A stretch of 64,000 bases of DNA from Gari tellinella (Eukaryota; Mollusca; Bivalvia; Cardiida; Psammobiidae), in contig OV277864.1 in the NCBI GenBank assembly GCA_922989275.2, positions 51,521,550-51,585,549 of the forward strand, given 5' to 3'. The first letter of the stretch is position 1. Each line of letters starts with the position of its first letter. The position numbers and the translations under genes were made by a program. Positions 40,894 through 51,258 of this stretch are shown here, piece by piece. The notes beneath the pieces were generated by a model. That model was not told where the DNA came from. It was given only the letters and a program-made list of their open reading frames with translations, and made no database searches.

Positions 40894-43662
40894 ATTCGAA
40901 CATTCTACCCTAACATTGTAATTGTAGGCGATATAAATGAAGACCAACTCCAACATAACACTCACTTGAAGCAAACTTAACTCTTATACAACTTGAAAAA
41001 TATTATAACTAAACCTACAAGAATAACACAGTACTCTTCAACACTAATCGATCCTATTATTGTATCTGACTCAATGATAACCTTACATGCTGATATAGAC
41101 ACTGTTCCGGCAAACATCAGTGATCATTGTTCTACAAGTGTAACCATGAAAATACCATTATTTTATGGAAATAATAGCAAAAGACATGTTTGGCTATATA
41201 AACAAGGGGATTTTGAAAAACTAAATAATATGATAGAGCAAGAAAATTGGAATTTTATTGAAACTCGTAATGTTCATGAGGCTGCTACGGAGTTCACGAA
41301 AAAACTGTTTGATTTAATTAAATTATGTATTCCTCATAAACAAGTTACAATTAGACCCTATGATAAACCATGGTACGATTCCGCTATTAGAAGTGTTTCC
41401 GGTAAGCGAGATCGTCAAAAATCTATTGCAATGAACTCCAAATCCTTAAATCATTGGAATAAATACAAAAGCCTCAGAAATAAAGTTAACAATATGAAAA
41501 AACATGCTAAGGAACAATTCTATGGAAATTTAGAACATAATATTCAGAATTTTTATAGTACCAACCAAAAACAATATTGGAAGTTATTAAAGCAACTTAT
41601 TAAAACTAAATCATATTCTGAAGTTATACCACCATTGAAAACTGTCGATCACGACAACAATGAAACTTTCCATATATCTGATGTAGAAAAAGCTAACTGT
41701 CTTAATAAATACTTTGCTTCTGTATCGAAAGTGGATGATAGTTCAGTTAACCTTCCAAACTTTCGTTCACTGACTCATACTATAATTGATCATATTCACA
41801 TTACCGAACTAGAGACAATTGATATTATAAGTAACTTAATTACAAATAAGGCTGTAGGGGAGGATTTAATAAGTCACATTGTTCTTAAAAAGACATGCAA
41901 CACTATATCGAAACCTCTTACTGCACTCTTTAATAAGTCTTTACATGAATCTACATTTCCAATGAGTTGGAAGTCAGCCATTGTAATGCCCCTTTTTAGG
42001 AAGGGTGACACCTGTCTTTCCTCTAATTATCGCCCAATATCACTCTTAAGTTGTATCGGCAAAGTTATGGAAAGGATTGTTTATAAACATTTTTATAACC
42101 ACTTAATTTTCAACAACTTAATTTATGCTAAACAGTCTGGGTTTCTAAGGGGTCACTCGACGGTTTCTCAGCTAATTGACATATATGATCAAGTAGCCAA
42201 GTCGTTTGACAATAAATTTTTTACATGTATTGTATATTGTGATATATCTAAGGCGTTTGACCGCGTTTGGCATAAAGGGCTTTTATTTAAACTAAAACAG
42301 AACGGTTTTGACGGAAAATTACTGGATTGGATTCGAAGTTATCTAGGAAACAGAACACAGAAAGTTTTTGTTGGTTCTTCCTTCTCAGAGGAAGTATCTA
42401 TAACTGCTGGTGTACCTCAAGGCTCTGTCCTTGGTCCACTGTTCTTTCTAGTTTATGTTAACGATATTGTTAATCAACTCTTGAGTATTTCGCGACTATT
42501 TGCAGATGATACTTCTTTATCTTGTACAACGTCAAATATTAATGATTTGGAAGGGATACTCAATCATGACCTTGCACTTATTCATTCCTGGTCTAGAAAG
42601 TGGTTAGTAGATTTTAACCCAAACAAGACAGAGGCTATACTTTTTACGTCTAACTCAAATATTGTAAATCCCAATATCTTCTTTAATAATACTCCTGTTA
42701 ATTTTGTAAGAAATCATAAGCATCTTGGATTAACTCTGAGCTCAGATGGCAAATGGCACGAACACATTGAAAACATAACTAAATCTGCATCTAAGTTACT
42801 AGGTATCATGAGGAAATTAAAATTTTCAGTTAAAGTACAAACTCTTAACCAAATTTATGTTTCATACTTAAGACCTATTATGGAATATGCATCTGTTGTC
42901 TGGGATGGCTGTACATTAGGTGAAAAAATGACTCTCGATAAGATCCAACATGAAGCAGCAAGAATAGTGTCCGGCCTAACAAGATCTGTTTCTCTTTACG
43001 ACCTATATTGTGAAGTTGATTGGTTATCGTTATCAGACCGTCGTCGTTATTTGAAGCTTGTTTATATGTATCGAATACACAACGGCGACTGTCCTGATTA
43101 CTTACAAAACTTAATGCCTAATATTGTTGGCTCAAATACAAGCTATAATCTGAGGAACTCAGATGATTATGTAATTTCTACTAGAAGAACCCAAATATAT
43201 GCACAATCTTTTATTCCTTCTGCTACTAGTCTGTGGAATGATCTACCACTAGAGATTCGTAATAGTAATACCCTGTGTGGTTTTAAACTAGCAATACGTA
43301 ATTTATTATCGAATACAAACCATGTTTCTAAATACTTATTGACTGGTGATAGGAAAATATCAATCTTGCATGCTCGGTTGCGCAACAAATGCAGCAACTT
43401 GAATTCGCACCTATTTAGAAACCATTTATCCATCACAGAAAGCTGTTCATGCGGATATCAAGTTGAAAGTGTAGAGCATTACTTCTTTGAATGTCCTTTA
43501 TTTACTGTTCAACGACTTGACCTGTTCCGCAAACTTCGCACTTTTCATCCGCTTAATTGTCAAATTCTTCTTTACGGCAAACCGACATTAACGTTTGACG
43601 AAAATATTCAGATTGTTTCCGCGATACATGACTATATAAAAGCGACAAAAAGATTTGCTTAA
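40894..43662 (+). mobile_element. LINE-type non-LTR retrotransposon, 5'-truncated
   Basis: Coding homology starts at 40894 with IRTFYPNIVIVGDINED, the GD-N motif of an APE-type endonuclease. An in-frame TAA at 40978 interrupts this remnant before the long RT frame. The rest of the endonuclease and any ORF1 are absent. The 3' limit is uncertain; a T-rich block follows at 43795-43815 and an AATAAAATATG phrase occurs near 44545. Confidence 0.75.
40993..43662 (+). CDS. LINE reverse transcriptase (CR1/L2-like group)
   Basis: 889 codons to TAA; the initial codon is a TTG inside the truncated ORF, so no true start is claimed. The first ~50 residues are the end of the APE endonuclease (KPTRITQYSSTLIDPI ... 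ISDHCSTS). RT landmarks: NYRPISLLSCIGKVMERIVY (~350), KAFDRVWHKGLLFKL (~420), AGVPQGSVLGPLFF (~475), catalytic FADDTSL (~503-509), NKTEAILF, HLGLTLSSD. The C-terminal half has SYLRPIMEYASVVWDG, AARIVSGLTRSVSLYDLY, SFIPSATSLWNDLP and a Cys/His end (CSCGYQVESVEHYFFECPLF, ~817). The enzyme would perform target-primed reverse transcription. The RT frame is intact but its endonuclease is not. Clade assignment among CR1-like LINEs is by general resemblance only. Confidence 0.9.
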   Translation: MKNIITKPTRITQYSSTLIDPIIVSDSMITLHADIDTVPANISDHCSTSVTMKIPLFYGNNSKRHVWLYKQGDFEKLNNMIEQENWNFIETRNVHEAATEFTKKLFDLIKLCIPHKQVTIRPYDKPWYDSAIRSVSGKRDRQKSIAMNSKSLNHWNKYKSLRNKVNNMKKHAKEQFYGNLEHNIQNFYSTNQKQYWKLLKQLIKTKSYSEVIPPLKTVDHDNNETFHISDVEKANCLNKYFASVSKVDDSSVNLPNFRSLTHTIIDHIHITELETIDIISNLITNKAVGEDLISHIVLKKTCNTISKPLTALFNKSLHESTFPMSWKSAIVMPLFRKGDTCLSSNYRPISLLSCIGKVMERIVYKHFYNHLIFNNLIYAKQSGFLRGHSTVSQLIDIYDQVAKSFDNKFFTCIVYCDISKAFDRVWHKGLLFKLKQNGFDGKLLDWIRSYLGNRTQKVFVGSSFSEEVSITAGVPQGSVLGPLFFLVYVNDIVNQLLSISRLFADDTSLSCTTSNINDLEGILNHDLALIHSWSRKWLVDFNPNKTEAILFTSNSNIVNPNIFFNNTPVNFVRNHKHLGLTLSSDGKWHEHIENITKSASKLLGIMRKLKFSVKVQTLNQIYVSYLRPIMEYASVVWDGCTLGEKMTLDKIQHEAARIVSGLTRSVSLYDLYCEVDWLSLSDRRRYLKLVYMYRIHNGDCPDYLQNLMPNIVGSNTSYNLRNSDDYVISTRRTQIYAQSFIPSATSLWNDLPLEIRNSNTLCGFKLAIRNLLSNTNHVSKYLLTGDRKISILHARLRNKCSNLNSHLFRNHLSITESCSCGYQVESVEHYFFECPLFTVQRLDLFRKLRTFHPLNCQILLYGKPTLTFDENIQIVSAIHDYIKATKRFA

Positions 43663-44633
43663 TGTATTCACAAAGACTTATATAAGCATATTTATATAAC
43701 AAATATAAGGTAATCTGGACAAGACATCAATCATTTACCATTTCATTTATCTTTTTTCCATTAACTGAATGTTTACATTCATAAGAACCTTTTTTGTTGT
43801 TTTTTTTTTTTTTTTGCTTGTTTTATTTTTTACTTTCGCCTGTTTACTATTTCTGTTTTCTTGTATATATGTATTAAGTGGCTAAAGCAAGTGATAAATG
43901 TTGATTTTTGCATAGCCCTTTGACGCACACCAAAAGTTGTCTACTAAAATGTCGTAGATTTGAAAACTTAGATTAAGTTATGAATCAAGTTTATTAATAC
44001 TGGGTGGTAATGTCTCTACTTTCAAGGACTTTAGTAATCGAAATTTCATATGGGTCTAACTATGACTGATTCTACTTAAAAGTTAATTTTAATTACTTAA
44101 GCTGTGCATCAAAGGGGTCAAAAGAATTTCTTAACTTTGCCATATCACTCTTAACCCGTTTTGAGAAAGTTTACATTACAGTTTAATGACTAACAGTGCT
44201 GATTCTAGTCAGAGAGCTCATACAGGAACCTTCTGATCTGGATCTGCAATGTTAGTCTCAGGAATATGACATAAGCTACAACGCTATCTAATTCGATAAA
44301 TAATCAAAGGAAGCAATACACAACTTACTCATAAATGGGTACTTACCAATATCACAATCATTTGCTGCTTACGTTCTAAAACTATTTCCATATCTTAAAA
44401 ATACTAAATTGTCTACTACCATCTAGCATATAAAAATTTTCTTTACTGTGGGAAGGTCTTATTTAATGTTGATAGAACTTGTGACCTAACCCTTTTTCCT
44501 TTATTTCTATGTTAAGTTAAGAATGAATGTTTGTAAATTACTTTGGAAATAAAATATGTTTAAACTAAAAGGGATGAGTTTATTCTACAGTCAGTAAGAG
44601 ATACGGATAGCTGTAATTTTTGTGCGTTATGTA

Positions 44634-44850
44634 CAGTAGAGGATACATTATTCTTTCCCGTTTAAACGCAAACGCAATGCACTAAACTGTGGGAGATTAC
44701 TTTTATACGTTTTAACTATATTTTCTAATTTGAGTTGCAAACAGGTTTGAGTGTGATCAGACACCGGGTTACCCGGCGTCTGATCTGGCTCCAACCTGTT
44801 TGCAATGGAAATGATAGGTTTAGTCAGGGATAATAAATAGACGGGATATG
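44634..44850. repeat. MITE family B, copy B6 (damaged right end)
   Basis: TA|CAGTAGAGGATACATTATTC left end, AAACGCAAACGCAATGCAC, and hairpin AACAGGTTTGAGTGTGATCA ... TCTGATCTGGCTCCAACCTG. The right terminal repeat is degenerate. Confidence 0.6.
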
Positions 44851-45032
44851 TAACGGCTTCTATAAACGGCCGAAATACTAAAATATCCTTGCCGTAGGTC
44901 AAAATCGATATCGATCAAGTCACGTGATCAGTTAACAGCGAGAGAGACGGTCGCTATCGTACCCGATTAGCGGCGCGCTTTCAAAATGAAGACAACCACG
45001 CTTAATTCTAATCGATGTCATTTCTTTATTAA

Positions 45033-45612
45033 CAGACCGATTTTGAAATAGTAAAGTTTTTTCGGTTCTGAAAAGATTATATTTATTGAATATTAATTTT
45101 ATGTATCAATGTGAACCGTTTAAAACGTGTGGTGATCAGTTAAAGAGCGACGAACAAGATTCGTTCTTCTAATTTTGAGCTGTTTTCGCATGAAATTTTA
45201 AAACCACCCAAAGTAAATATGGCGTTTTTTTCTCTATTGATCATCCGATTTGAGTGAAGTCAATTTTATTTGGTTCAATATGAACCGTATAAAACGTGTG
45301 GTGATCAGAGTAAGAGCGACGAAGACGATTCGTGACTTTAAATTTGCGCGTGAAATTTTAAAACCACCAAGAGTAAATATGGCGTTATTTCTCTATTCAC
45401 CAACCGATTTTAGGAAAGTAAAGTGTGTTTGGTTCCAAAAAGATGATATTGATTGAATATCAATTTCATTTCTCAATATAAAACGTATCAAAGTTGTTGT
45501 GGTCTATCAAAGAACGATGAAGAAGATTGTGTCACTAAATATGCGCCGTTCACGCATGAAGTTTGTAAAACTACTATAAGTAAATATGCTGTTATTTCCT
45601 CATTTATTGACC
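45033..45612. repeat. Diverged tandem repeat, three ~165-210-bp units
   Basis: Units start near 45033, 45241 and 45404. Shared blocks: GACCGATTTT, TATGAACCGTATAAAACGTG, GTGATCAG...AAGAGCGACGAA, ATGAAATTTTAAAACCACC and GTAAATATGGCGTT. Unit 2 is shorter. A more decayed fourth unit may precede at 44935-45030. Not coding. Confidence 0.7.
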
Positions 45613-45790
45613 GATATTTAAAAACATAAACATGATAATATGCAGTAAAGAATTTTTTTAATAAATATATATTTTATTATGTAATACGACCCCTTATTTG
45701 ATACAGGACGGTTAATTAAAAAGCGGCGACCCGAAGAAAGCTCGTTCCATAATTTACACGCTGTACGCTCACAAAGTATTTTAGTCTGCT

Positions 45791-46030
45791 TTAACCCATT
45801 ACCACATAAATACGCATTTAATTTATTTCTTCTTTGAAGAAAATAATTTCACTTTATACAGTCATAAAAATGTACCTTAAAATTAATTAAAAATAGTTTC
45901 TATATTCTAGCTGATTATAGCTTAAAGCAGATTGAAAGTAAAGCAAAATGTGCCTTATGTAAGGTACATTTTGCTTTTAGGTGGTAACCTATTTTCATAA
46001 CTAGACACAGGGTGTGGGTTAATGGGTTAA
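45791..46030. repeat. MITE family C, copy C4
   Basis: TTAA|CCCATTACCACATAAAT left end and GGGTTAATGGG|TTAA right end. Hairpin AAAGCAGATTGAAAGTAAAG with centre GCCTTATGTAAGGTAC; the right arm is shortened. Confidence 0.7.
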
Positions 46031-46144
46031 TTAAGCTATCATTTACTAGGAAATAGGAAATATTTCTTATACATTTTCATGACTGTATAAAGTTGAACTC
46101 TTTTTTTCAGTGAAGGAATAAAAAGGTGTATTTATTGGAAATGG

Positions 46145-46343
46145 AAAATGTGTTATCTCTTTCCTCCTGAAATGGACAATTTTAGTTTTAAAATTAAATC
46201 TAGTCCATTTTTTACTTTTTAGGTTTGATACTTAAGGAACCCTCTTATCAGGGTCTACAATGTTTGCATAGGACATGTGTACTCGCCAAAGGTTTACTGT
46301 TTACATGTGACACATATATGCGTGACTAGGGTTCAAAGCGTTA
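46145..46343. repeat. MITE family F, copy F2
   Basis: Has TCTAGTCCATTTTTTACTTTT, GTCTACAATGTTTGCATAGG and ACACATATATGCGTGACTAGGG. The central hairpin is eroded (CCCTCTTATCAGGG). Confidence 0.55.
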
Positions 46344-47000
46344 ACTCATTCATCTCTGTAACACTTCAGCCTAGTTGATAATTGATAAGCCAAATCCCTG
46401 TCCACTGTAGGGGTCTAACCTTCTTGTATCCCTGAGAGATATTTCAGTGATTTTTTGAGGGGCAATAAAACTGTCAGATGGCCTATGTTATTTGTCTCCA
46501 AATTTGTGTACAATGATTTTTACCAATCAGACATGTCTATTTCATACATGTGTTGCATGCTAAGTTTAGAGCCTACACAAGTGGTAAATGTTTTGGCACC
46601 ATGCCAACTTTTTGCCTGGACTGTCAGTATGTACCTATTAAAGAAACATGGCTTTTGCTTGCTCATTAGAGTAGGAGTCTATGGTGTTAGATAGAGTAAT
46701 CCAATAATGGAAAAAATTCACTGATTGTTTAATTATACTTTGATCTAACTGATAGTATAATTTTAAATATCATGTTTTTTTGTTTTTTTTACCAGACAGC
46801 TTAATGAAACTGAAAGGGATGAAAGATAAAAATAACAGAGATATGAAAATATTTGTTTTAATTTCAAAGCGTCATTGATTTTGTTGAGAATTAAAATACT
46901 ATATAAATTTGTAATGTTATAACAAACAAGATTCTTAAAAAAATTTAAATCTTTGTTTTTTTTTCTCTCAAATATATGTATTGATCTATACATATCAGCT

Positions 47001-47180
47001 TCAGATAAGGGGAGTTTACATTTCAAAAACCAAAACCTTTATTCATAATTCTTAATTAAACCCTATGGTGTTACTTCTCAGTAGAATCATCTCGAAGAGA
47101 CGATCCGAATGAGTAGTAACACTAAAGATTTTGTGCCTAAATGAGTGAGAAAATGTTGAATTTGTTCATTTTACTTTCAG
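47001..47180. repeat. MITE family G, copy G2
   Basis: CAGATAAGGGGAGT left end and ATTTTACTTTC right end. Hairpin TGGTGTTACTTCTCAGTAGA with a TCTCGAAGAGA centre. Directly abuts the next G copy. Confidence 0.65.
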
Positions 47181-47184
47181 AGCT

Positions 47185-47375
47185 CCAGATAAGGGGAGTA
47201 TTTCAAAAAATAAAAACTTTATTCTGCATTAAACCCTATGGTATGGTGTTACTACTCAGTACAATTGTCTCAAAAAGAAGATTATTTTGAGTAGTAACTG
47301 TAAACACCATAGGATTTTGTGCTACAATGAGTGAGAAAATGATGATTTTTTTTCATTTTACTCCCTCTTATCTGG
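47185..47375. repeat. MITE family G, copy G3
   Basis: CCAGATAAGGGGAGTA and ACTCCCTCTTATCTGG are good inverted ends. Hairpin TATGGTGTTACTACTCAGTA ... GAGTAGTAAC in the centre. A related copy lies near 47990-48200 and another at 16309. Confidence 0.7.
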
Positions 47376-47989
47376 TTTTCAGCTCTGCATATATCAAAAC
47401 AGTTTGGATATAGACCAGGGGTCTACTTATTTGGCATCTTACAATATTCAAACTCTTATAACACCCATTTTTGCTACCATTCAAAACAATAGTAGTGTAC
47501 AGTTTATAGCCATTTCTATGTTTTCTATGAGAGGATCTGTTTGACACAATCATTTCAATTCCCTGGGGAAATATTTCATCTCTTTCTAGCTCAGCTTATA
47601 TATACTATAATTTTAGCAATTAAGTCGAGTTATATAATGAACATTCAGTAGGAGAAGGGTTAAATTAAATAAATAAATACTGTAACATACTGGACACACA
47701 AGCAATAATCTAATTAACCTGTTTTAGCAGCACACTCATAGAAGATAACACTTTCAGCATAAAGGAATTGTACTGAATATCTCTGCAACCATTTTGGATC
47801 CAGACCAGTACCCATTTTAGAGGGCCCTGATGCGGATCCACTGTTTTTAGCTTAATTTAAATTTTGATACACTTATTCAGCTGCTCAGGTTTGACTGTTT
47901 AATATACACACAGAGTGAAAGTACTGGAAGATATTTAACCATTTACCCCACATATACACAACTCCAGATCACAAGAGGTAGTTAACTAC

Positions 47990-48200
47990 AAATATCCCAT
48001 TATTTAATCCTCCACTGAAGAAATAAGAGGGAGTAAACTGATTAAATTCAACATTTTCTCACTCATTCATCACCAAATGCTATAATGTAACCGCTAAATA
48101 GAATCATCTCGAAGAGAAGATAATCTACCAGGGACCATATATAGCATATGATGATATATATGTTCCTGATTCTACAAAGTAGTTACACCATAGTGTATAT
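47990..48200. repeat. MITE family G, damaged copy G4
   Basis: AATTCAACATTTTCTCACTCATT and AATAGAATCATCTCGAAGAG match copy G2. The second arm of the hairpin is replaced by a short palindrome (ATATGATGATATAT). Confidence 0.45.
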
Positions 48201-48204
48201 TGAA

Positions 48205-48657
48205 GATAGGTGACCATTAAAAGAAGGCTGAAAGTAAGGCTTAATGTGCATTCTGCTTTACTTTCAGTCTGCTTGTTTGTGGGTTAATTGGACGCTCCAG
48301 AGAGAGGGGAGCGGATACAGAAAACCCGGGAGCGATACCCTACTCTTATTATCAAAAGAGTTGTCCGGTTATTTTAGATGCTAAGTGGAAAGTACTCATA
48401 CATCAGTCCTTGGTTTATAAAGTCTCATCCGAAGGACTTGGTCCGATGGGGGATCAAACTCACAACCCCTGAGCTCGTAAGCGGGTGCTTTACCCCTCGA
48501 CTACGTCCGCCGGTTCCAGTCTGCTTGAAGCTTGCGTGTGCATGGGAATAAAAATATTAATGATATATATTCCTGACTCTTTATACTGAAACTATTTTCT
48601 TTGGTAGAGGAATAAATTTGAGGCGTAAAAAGGTATATTTATGGGGTAATGGGTTAA
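48205..48657. repeat. MITE family C copy C5 interrupted by a SINE
   Basis: Left part GAAGGCTGAAAGTAAGGC ... TTTACTTTCAGTCTGCTT. After the SINE the element resumes with GTCTGCTTGAAGC, GAAACTATTTTCTTTGGTAG and ends TTTATGGGGTAATGGG|TTAA. Confidence 0.7.
48276..48516 (-). mobile_element. Complete tRNA-derived SINE with 11-bp target duplication
   Basis: Flanked by CAGTCTGCTTG at 48265-48275 and 48517-48527. On the minus strand the head starts GAACCGGCGGACGTAGTCGAG, with a perfect A box (TAGTCGAGGGG), an anticodon-like GCTTACGAGCTC and a B-box-like GAGTTTGATCCCC. The body ends with CGCTCCCCTCTCTCTGG before the target duplication. A tail-half relative lies at 6085. It inserted into the hairpin arm of a C-family MITE. 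Confidence 0.8.
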
Positions 48658-48720
48658 ACACATGTACAGTCTTGGAAAATTCTGCAACGGAGTGTCACCA
48701 CATCTCAACATAGAGTATGT

Positions 48721-48887
48721 TTAGCTGTAGACAATGTTTCCCCTCAGAGGCACCAAAGCCTGACCTCCAACTACTCTAGCTTTTTGCTTTTTACTGTTGA
48801 ACTTGTGCAGTGATGGGTTGTCATTCGAACCACGGCTCTGTCTTTGAACACCGAAATGCGGTTCAATAGCATCCTGGTTGAATCTTT
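48721..48887 (-). pseudogene. P-element/THAP9-type transposase, C-terminal exon remnant
   Basis: On the minus strand, after a good acceptor (TTTGTTTTGACAG), two bases plus 55 codons end at TAA (48721-48723). The peptide RFNQDAIEPHFGVQRQSRG, then SNDNPSLHKF, is the conserved block near the end of P-element/THAP9 transposases (usual form: S/NQD-x-x-E-x-x-F-x-x-x-R-x-x-G-G-x-x-x-NPT). It is followed by a basic tail and VPLRGNIVYS. No THAP domain or other transposase exon was found to the right. The open frame extends through the splice site to 49002, but that part looks intronic. Probably a relic. Confidence 0.7.
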
Positions 48888-49002
48888 CTGTCAAAACAAA
48901 GGGCATAACAGCATTCAAACAAATTTCCACACAAGCAACTATACTGAATTGACAGTTATTTTCCACAACATTCACAGCATATTTATAATAACCAGCAAAC
49001 AA

Positions 49003-50469
49003 TTATGAGCTTTTCAAACTAAAAACTTCTTTTGAAACTCTGTCTTTTACAATACAAGTAAAGAAAATAAAGATTCTCCAATTCTATAATAAATGGTAAA
49101 TTTAGCAAAATTTTCATAAATTTCAGATTAATTTTTCATCAGGTTTACAACATGTATCAGCCTACAAAATTATATCTAACTCAACAGCGATTCGAGACCT
49201 CTGATATGCACTGTTTCTCAATGTGCTATCTCATCCTGAACCAATCCGTACTTGGTCCCCTTAGTGGTACATGCTATTTTTCTCCCGCCATTAATCGAAG
49301 GCGAAAACTGTGACAAAATACGCCATTTTACGGACATTGTAATTCCATCAAAATCACATATATCGACTAGATAAACTTTAAACGCGGCAATAACAATTCA
49401 TGATCTGTCAAAAACACGTATAACAAGTGTTCTTTTCTATATAGAACAAGTCGTAACATGGTCCCCTATGCGGTACACTCTCGAGATTTTCCGCCATTTT
49501 GAGACCGGCGCGTCTCTTCGATGAATATAGGTCAACCATGAAAATGCTACTCCGTAACTAAAATGATCGTAAAACACAAAAATATTACCACAGTAGTGAT
49601 AAATAGTAACGTACCAAAAGGTCCGATGCAATAAACTGTTGAAAACAATCACTTGGATACATTTGCAGGCTTAAAAACGACGCCGGTTTTAAGGCGGTTA
49701 TCGCGAAATGGCTGAATAACATGTGTGCACTAATTTTGATGACGTCATCAAAATATGCACTCACGGCACCCATTTAGCCGAATATAAGTTTGTTACATAT
49801 CCCGTCTATTTATTATCCCTGGTTTAGTATATAAATGCATTTATTGGGAACGAATAAAATATCAACAAAGTTAGCGCAGCGGTCTCGTGCTGCACGAGGA
49901 TCATACGTATCTCAAGTACGATGTTACCTTTGCTTACCTATTCACCATTATTAACTATTCTGTTCTAAAAAAAATCGGACAAGTTAGAAAAATCGGACAA
50001 TAATGTTCCATATTTCAGGTTGACACTAATCAACAGCACACTGACAGTCAAGTATACATTATAATGGCAAAAGAAACTAGTGTAAAAGAATCAGCTGTAT
50101 TTCCATTTGACATGCATTATAGAACCAACTGTTTTTTTGTATTCTCACATATAAGGTAGCAAATTATTTTGACGGCACCTTAGCATTCCCGGATCACTCT
50201 GAATTACATCGAACACCGACTGCAATACCAATGTTATATATGTGGAACGTTTTAGTAAGCTTTAGTAAATAGGTTGTCTCTGACAATATATCAAATACAG
50301 CGATTCTCAGAGGTATTATCATATTGCAAATATCTCTTTAGAGTCAAACTAACAGATGCGACATTTTATCTCTCTGTGGATCATATAGATCAAAATAGTC
50401 GTACAAAATATTAGATAGAATGCACAATTTCACATTTTCTATCGCTCGATTCACAGTGTGCTGAGTTTT
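49003..50469. other. Intergenic, no gene assigned
   Basis: Two similar phrases, TTGGTCCCCTTAGTGGTACA (49252) and ATGGTCCCCTATGCGGTACA (49458), each followed by a CCGCCATT-type block, form a diverged ~205-bp direct repeat. A TTAGCGCAGCGGTCTCGTGC phrase at 49870 resembles a tRNA 5' half but lacks a B box. Nothing else recognised. Confidence 0.45.
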
Positions 50470-50729
50470 GTGGCTGAAGTGCTCTCTCTTTATAACAACA
50501 CCCAACTTAAGACATTAAAAGTATTATTCGGACAGGGTTTTTATAGGGGGAACTAATACTTCATTTTACATTTGATGATCGCTTGAATCTAGATCAGACG
50601 CCATGTAGCGTCACTCGTCATTATATTATTTCTGTCAAAACTGTTCACGTATATGTAACTTTGAGGAAAAAACAGCAGATGACAATTTTAAGCAGATTTT
50701 ATTGCAACATTGAAAGGTTCCAATTTAAT

Positions 50730-51144
50730 CAGTAATGAATATTTATTTTAGGCAATATTTTTCTATATTATAGTACATGATAGCTTAAGACAGGCTGAAA
50801 GTAAAGCAGAATGCGCCCTAAGGCGAATTCTGCTTTACTTTCAACCTGCTTTAAGTAGTCACCTATCTTAACCCTTTCCCCCATAGAAGCGATTTTTAGC
50901 GTATTTGATTTATTCCTCCGCTGAAGAAAAAAGTTCCAGTTTATACCCTCATGAACAATAAACATAACAAATATTTTATATGGTCTTGCAGGTGATAGTT
51001 TAAGGCAGGCTGAAAGTAAAGAAGAATGTGCCTTAAGGCACATTCTGATTTACGTTCAACCTGCTTTAAGTGATCACCTGTATTTAATGTCAATTACGGG
51101 TTATTGGGTAAAGGGTTAAGTACTAGAAATAGGCTATGGGGTAA
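50730..51144. repeat. MITE family C copy C6, split by C7
   Basis: Hairpin GACAGGCTGAAAGTAAAGCA ... TACTTTCAACCTGC (50790-50852), then CACCTATC and TTAA, where copy C7 is inserted. After C7 the body continues TACTAGAAATAGGCTATGGGG. The left terminus is lost. Confidence 0.75.
50878..51119. repeat. MITE family C copy C7 nested in C6, TTAA duplication
   Basis: TTAA (50878-50881)|CCCTTTCCCCCATAG ... GGGTTATTGGGTAAAGGG|TTAA (51116-51119). Complete, with its own hairpin (AAGGCAGGCTGAAAGTAAAG / TTACGTTCAACCTGC). The uninterrupted paralogue at 58890-58912 (ATCTTAAATACTAGAAACAG) shows the site before insertion. Confidence 0.85.
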
Positions 51145-51258
51145 ACATACTTGTCTTGTTTTGGGACCAGCAGCAGGGGTTGATATAAGGAGGAAACCGT
51201 TGTTTAGAGGGCCGTTGTAGGGAGGGAGACTATACTAGTGTAATGCAAAAACTACATG

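Noticed and set aside
46455..46694. 79-codon open frame with hydrophobic stretches
   Set aside because: No domain, no splice support; composition typical of AT-rich intergenic DNA.
48403..48520. tRNA-like sequence, possible functional tRNA gene
   Set aside because: It is the head of the SINE bounded by CAGTCTGCTTG duplications; its acceptor arm does not pair.
49865..49935. TTAGCGCAGCGGTCTCGTGC, resembling a tRNA 5' half
   Set aside because: No B box or T arm follows within 90 bases.
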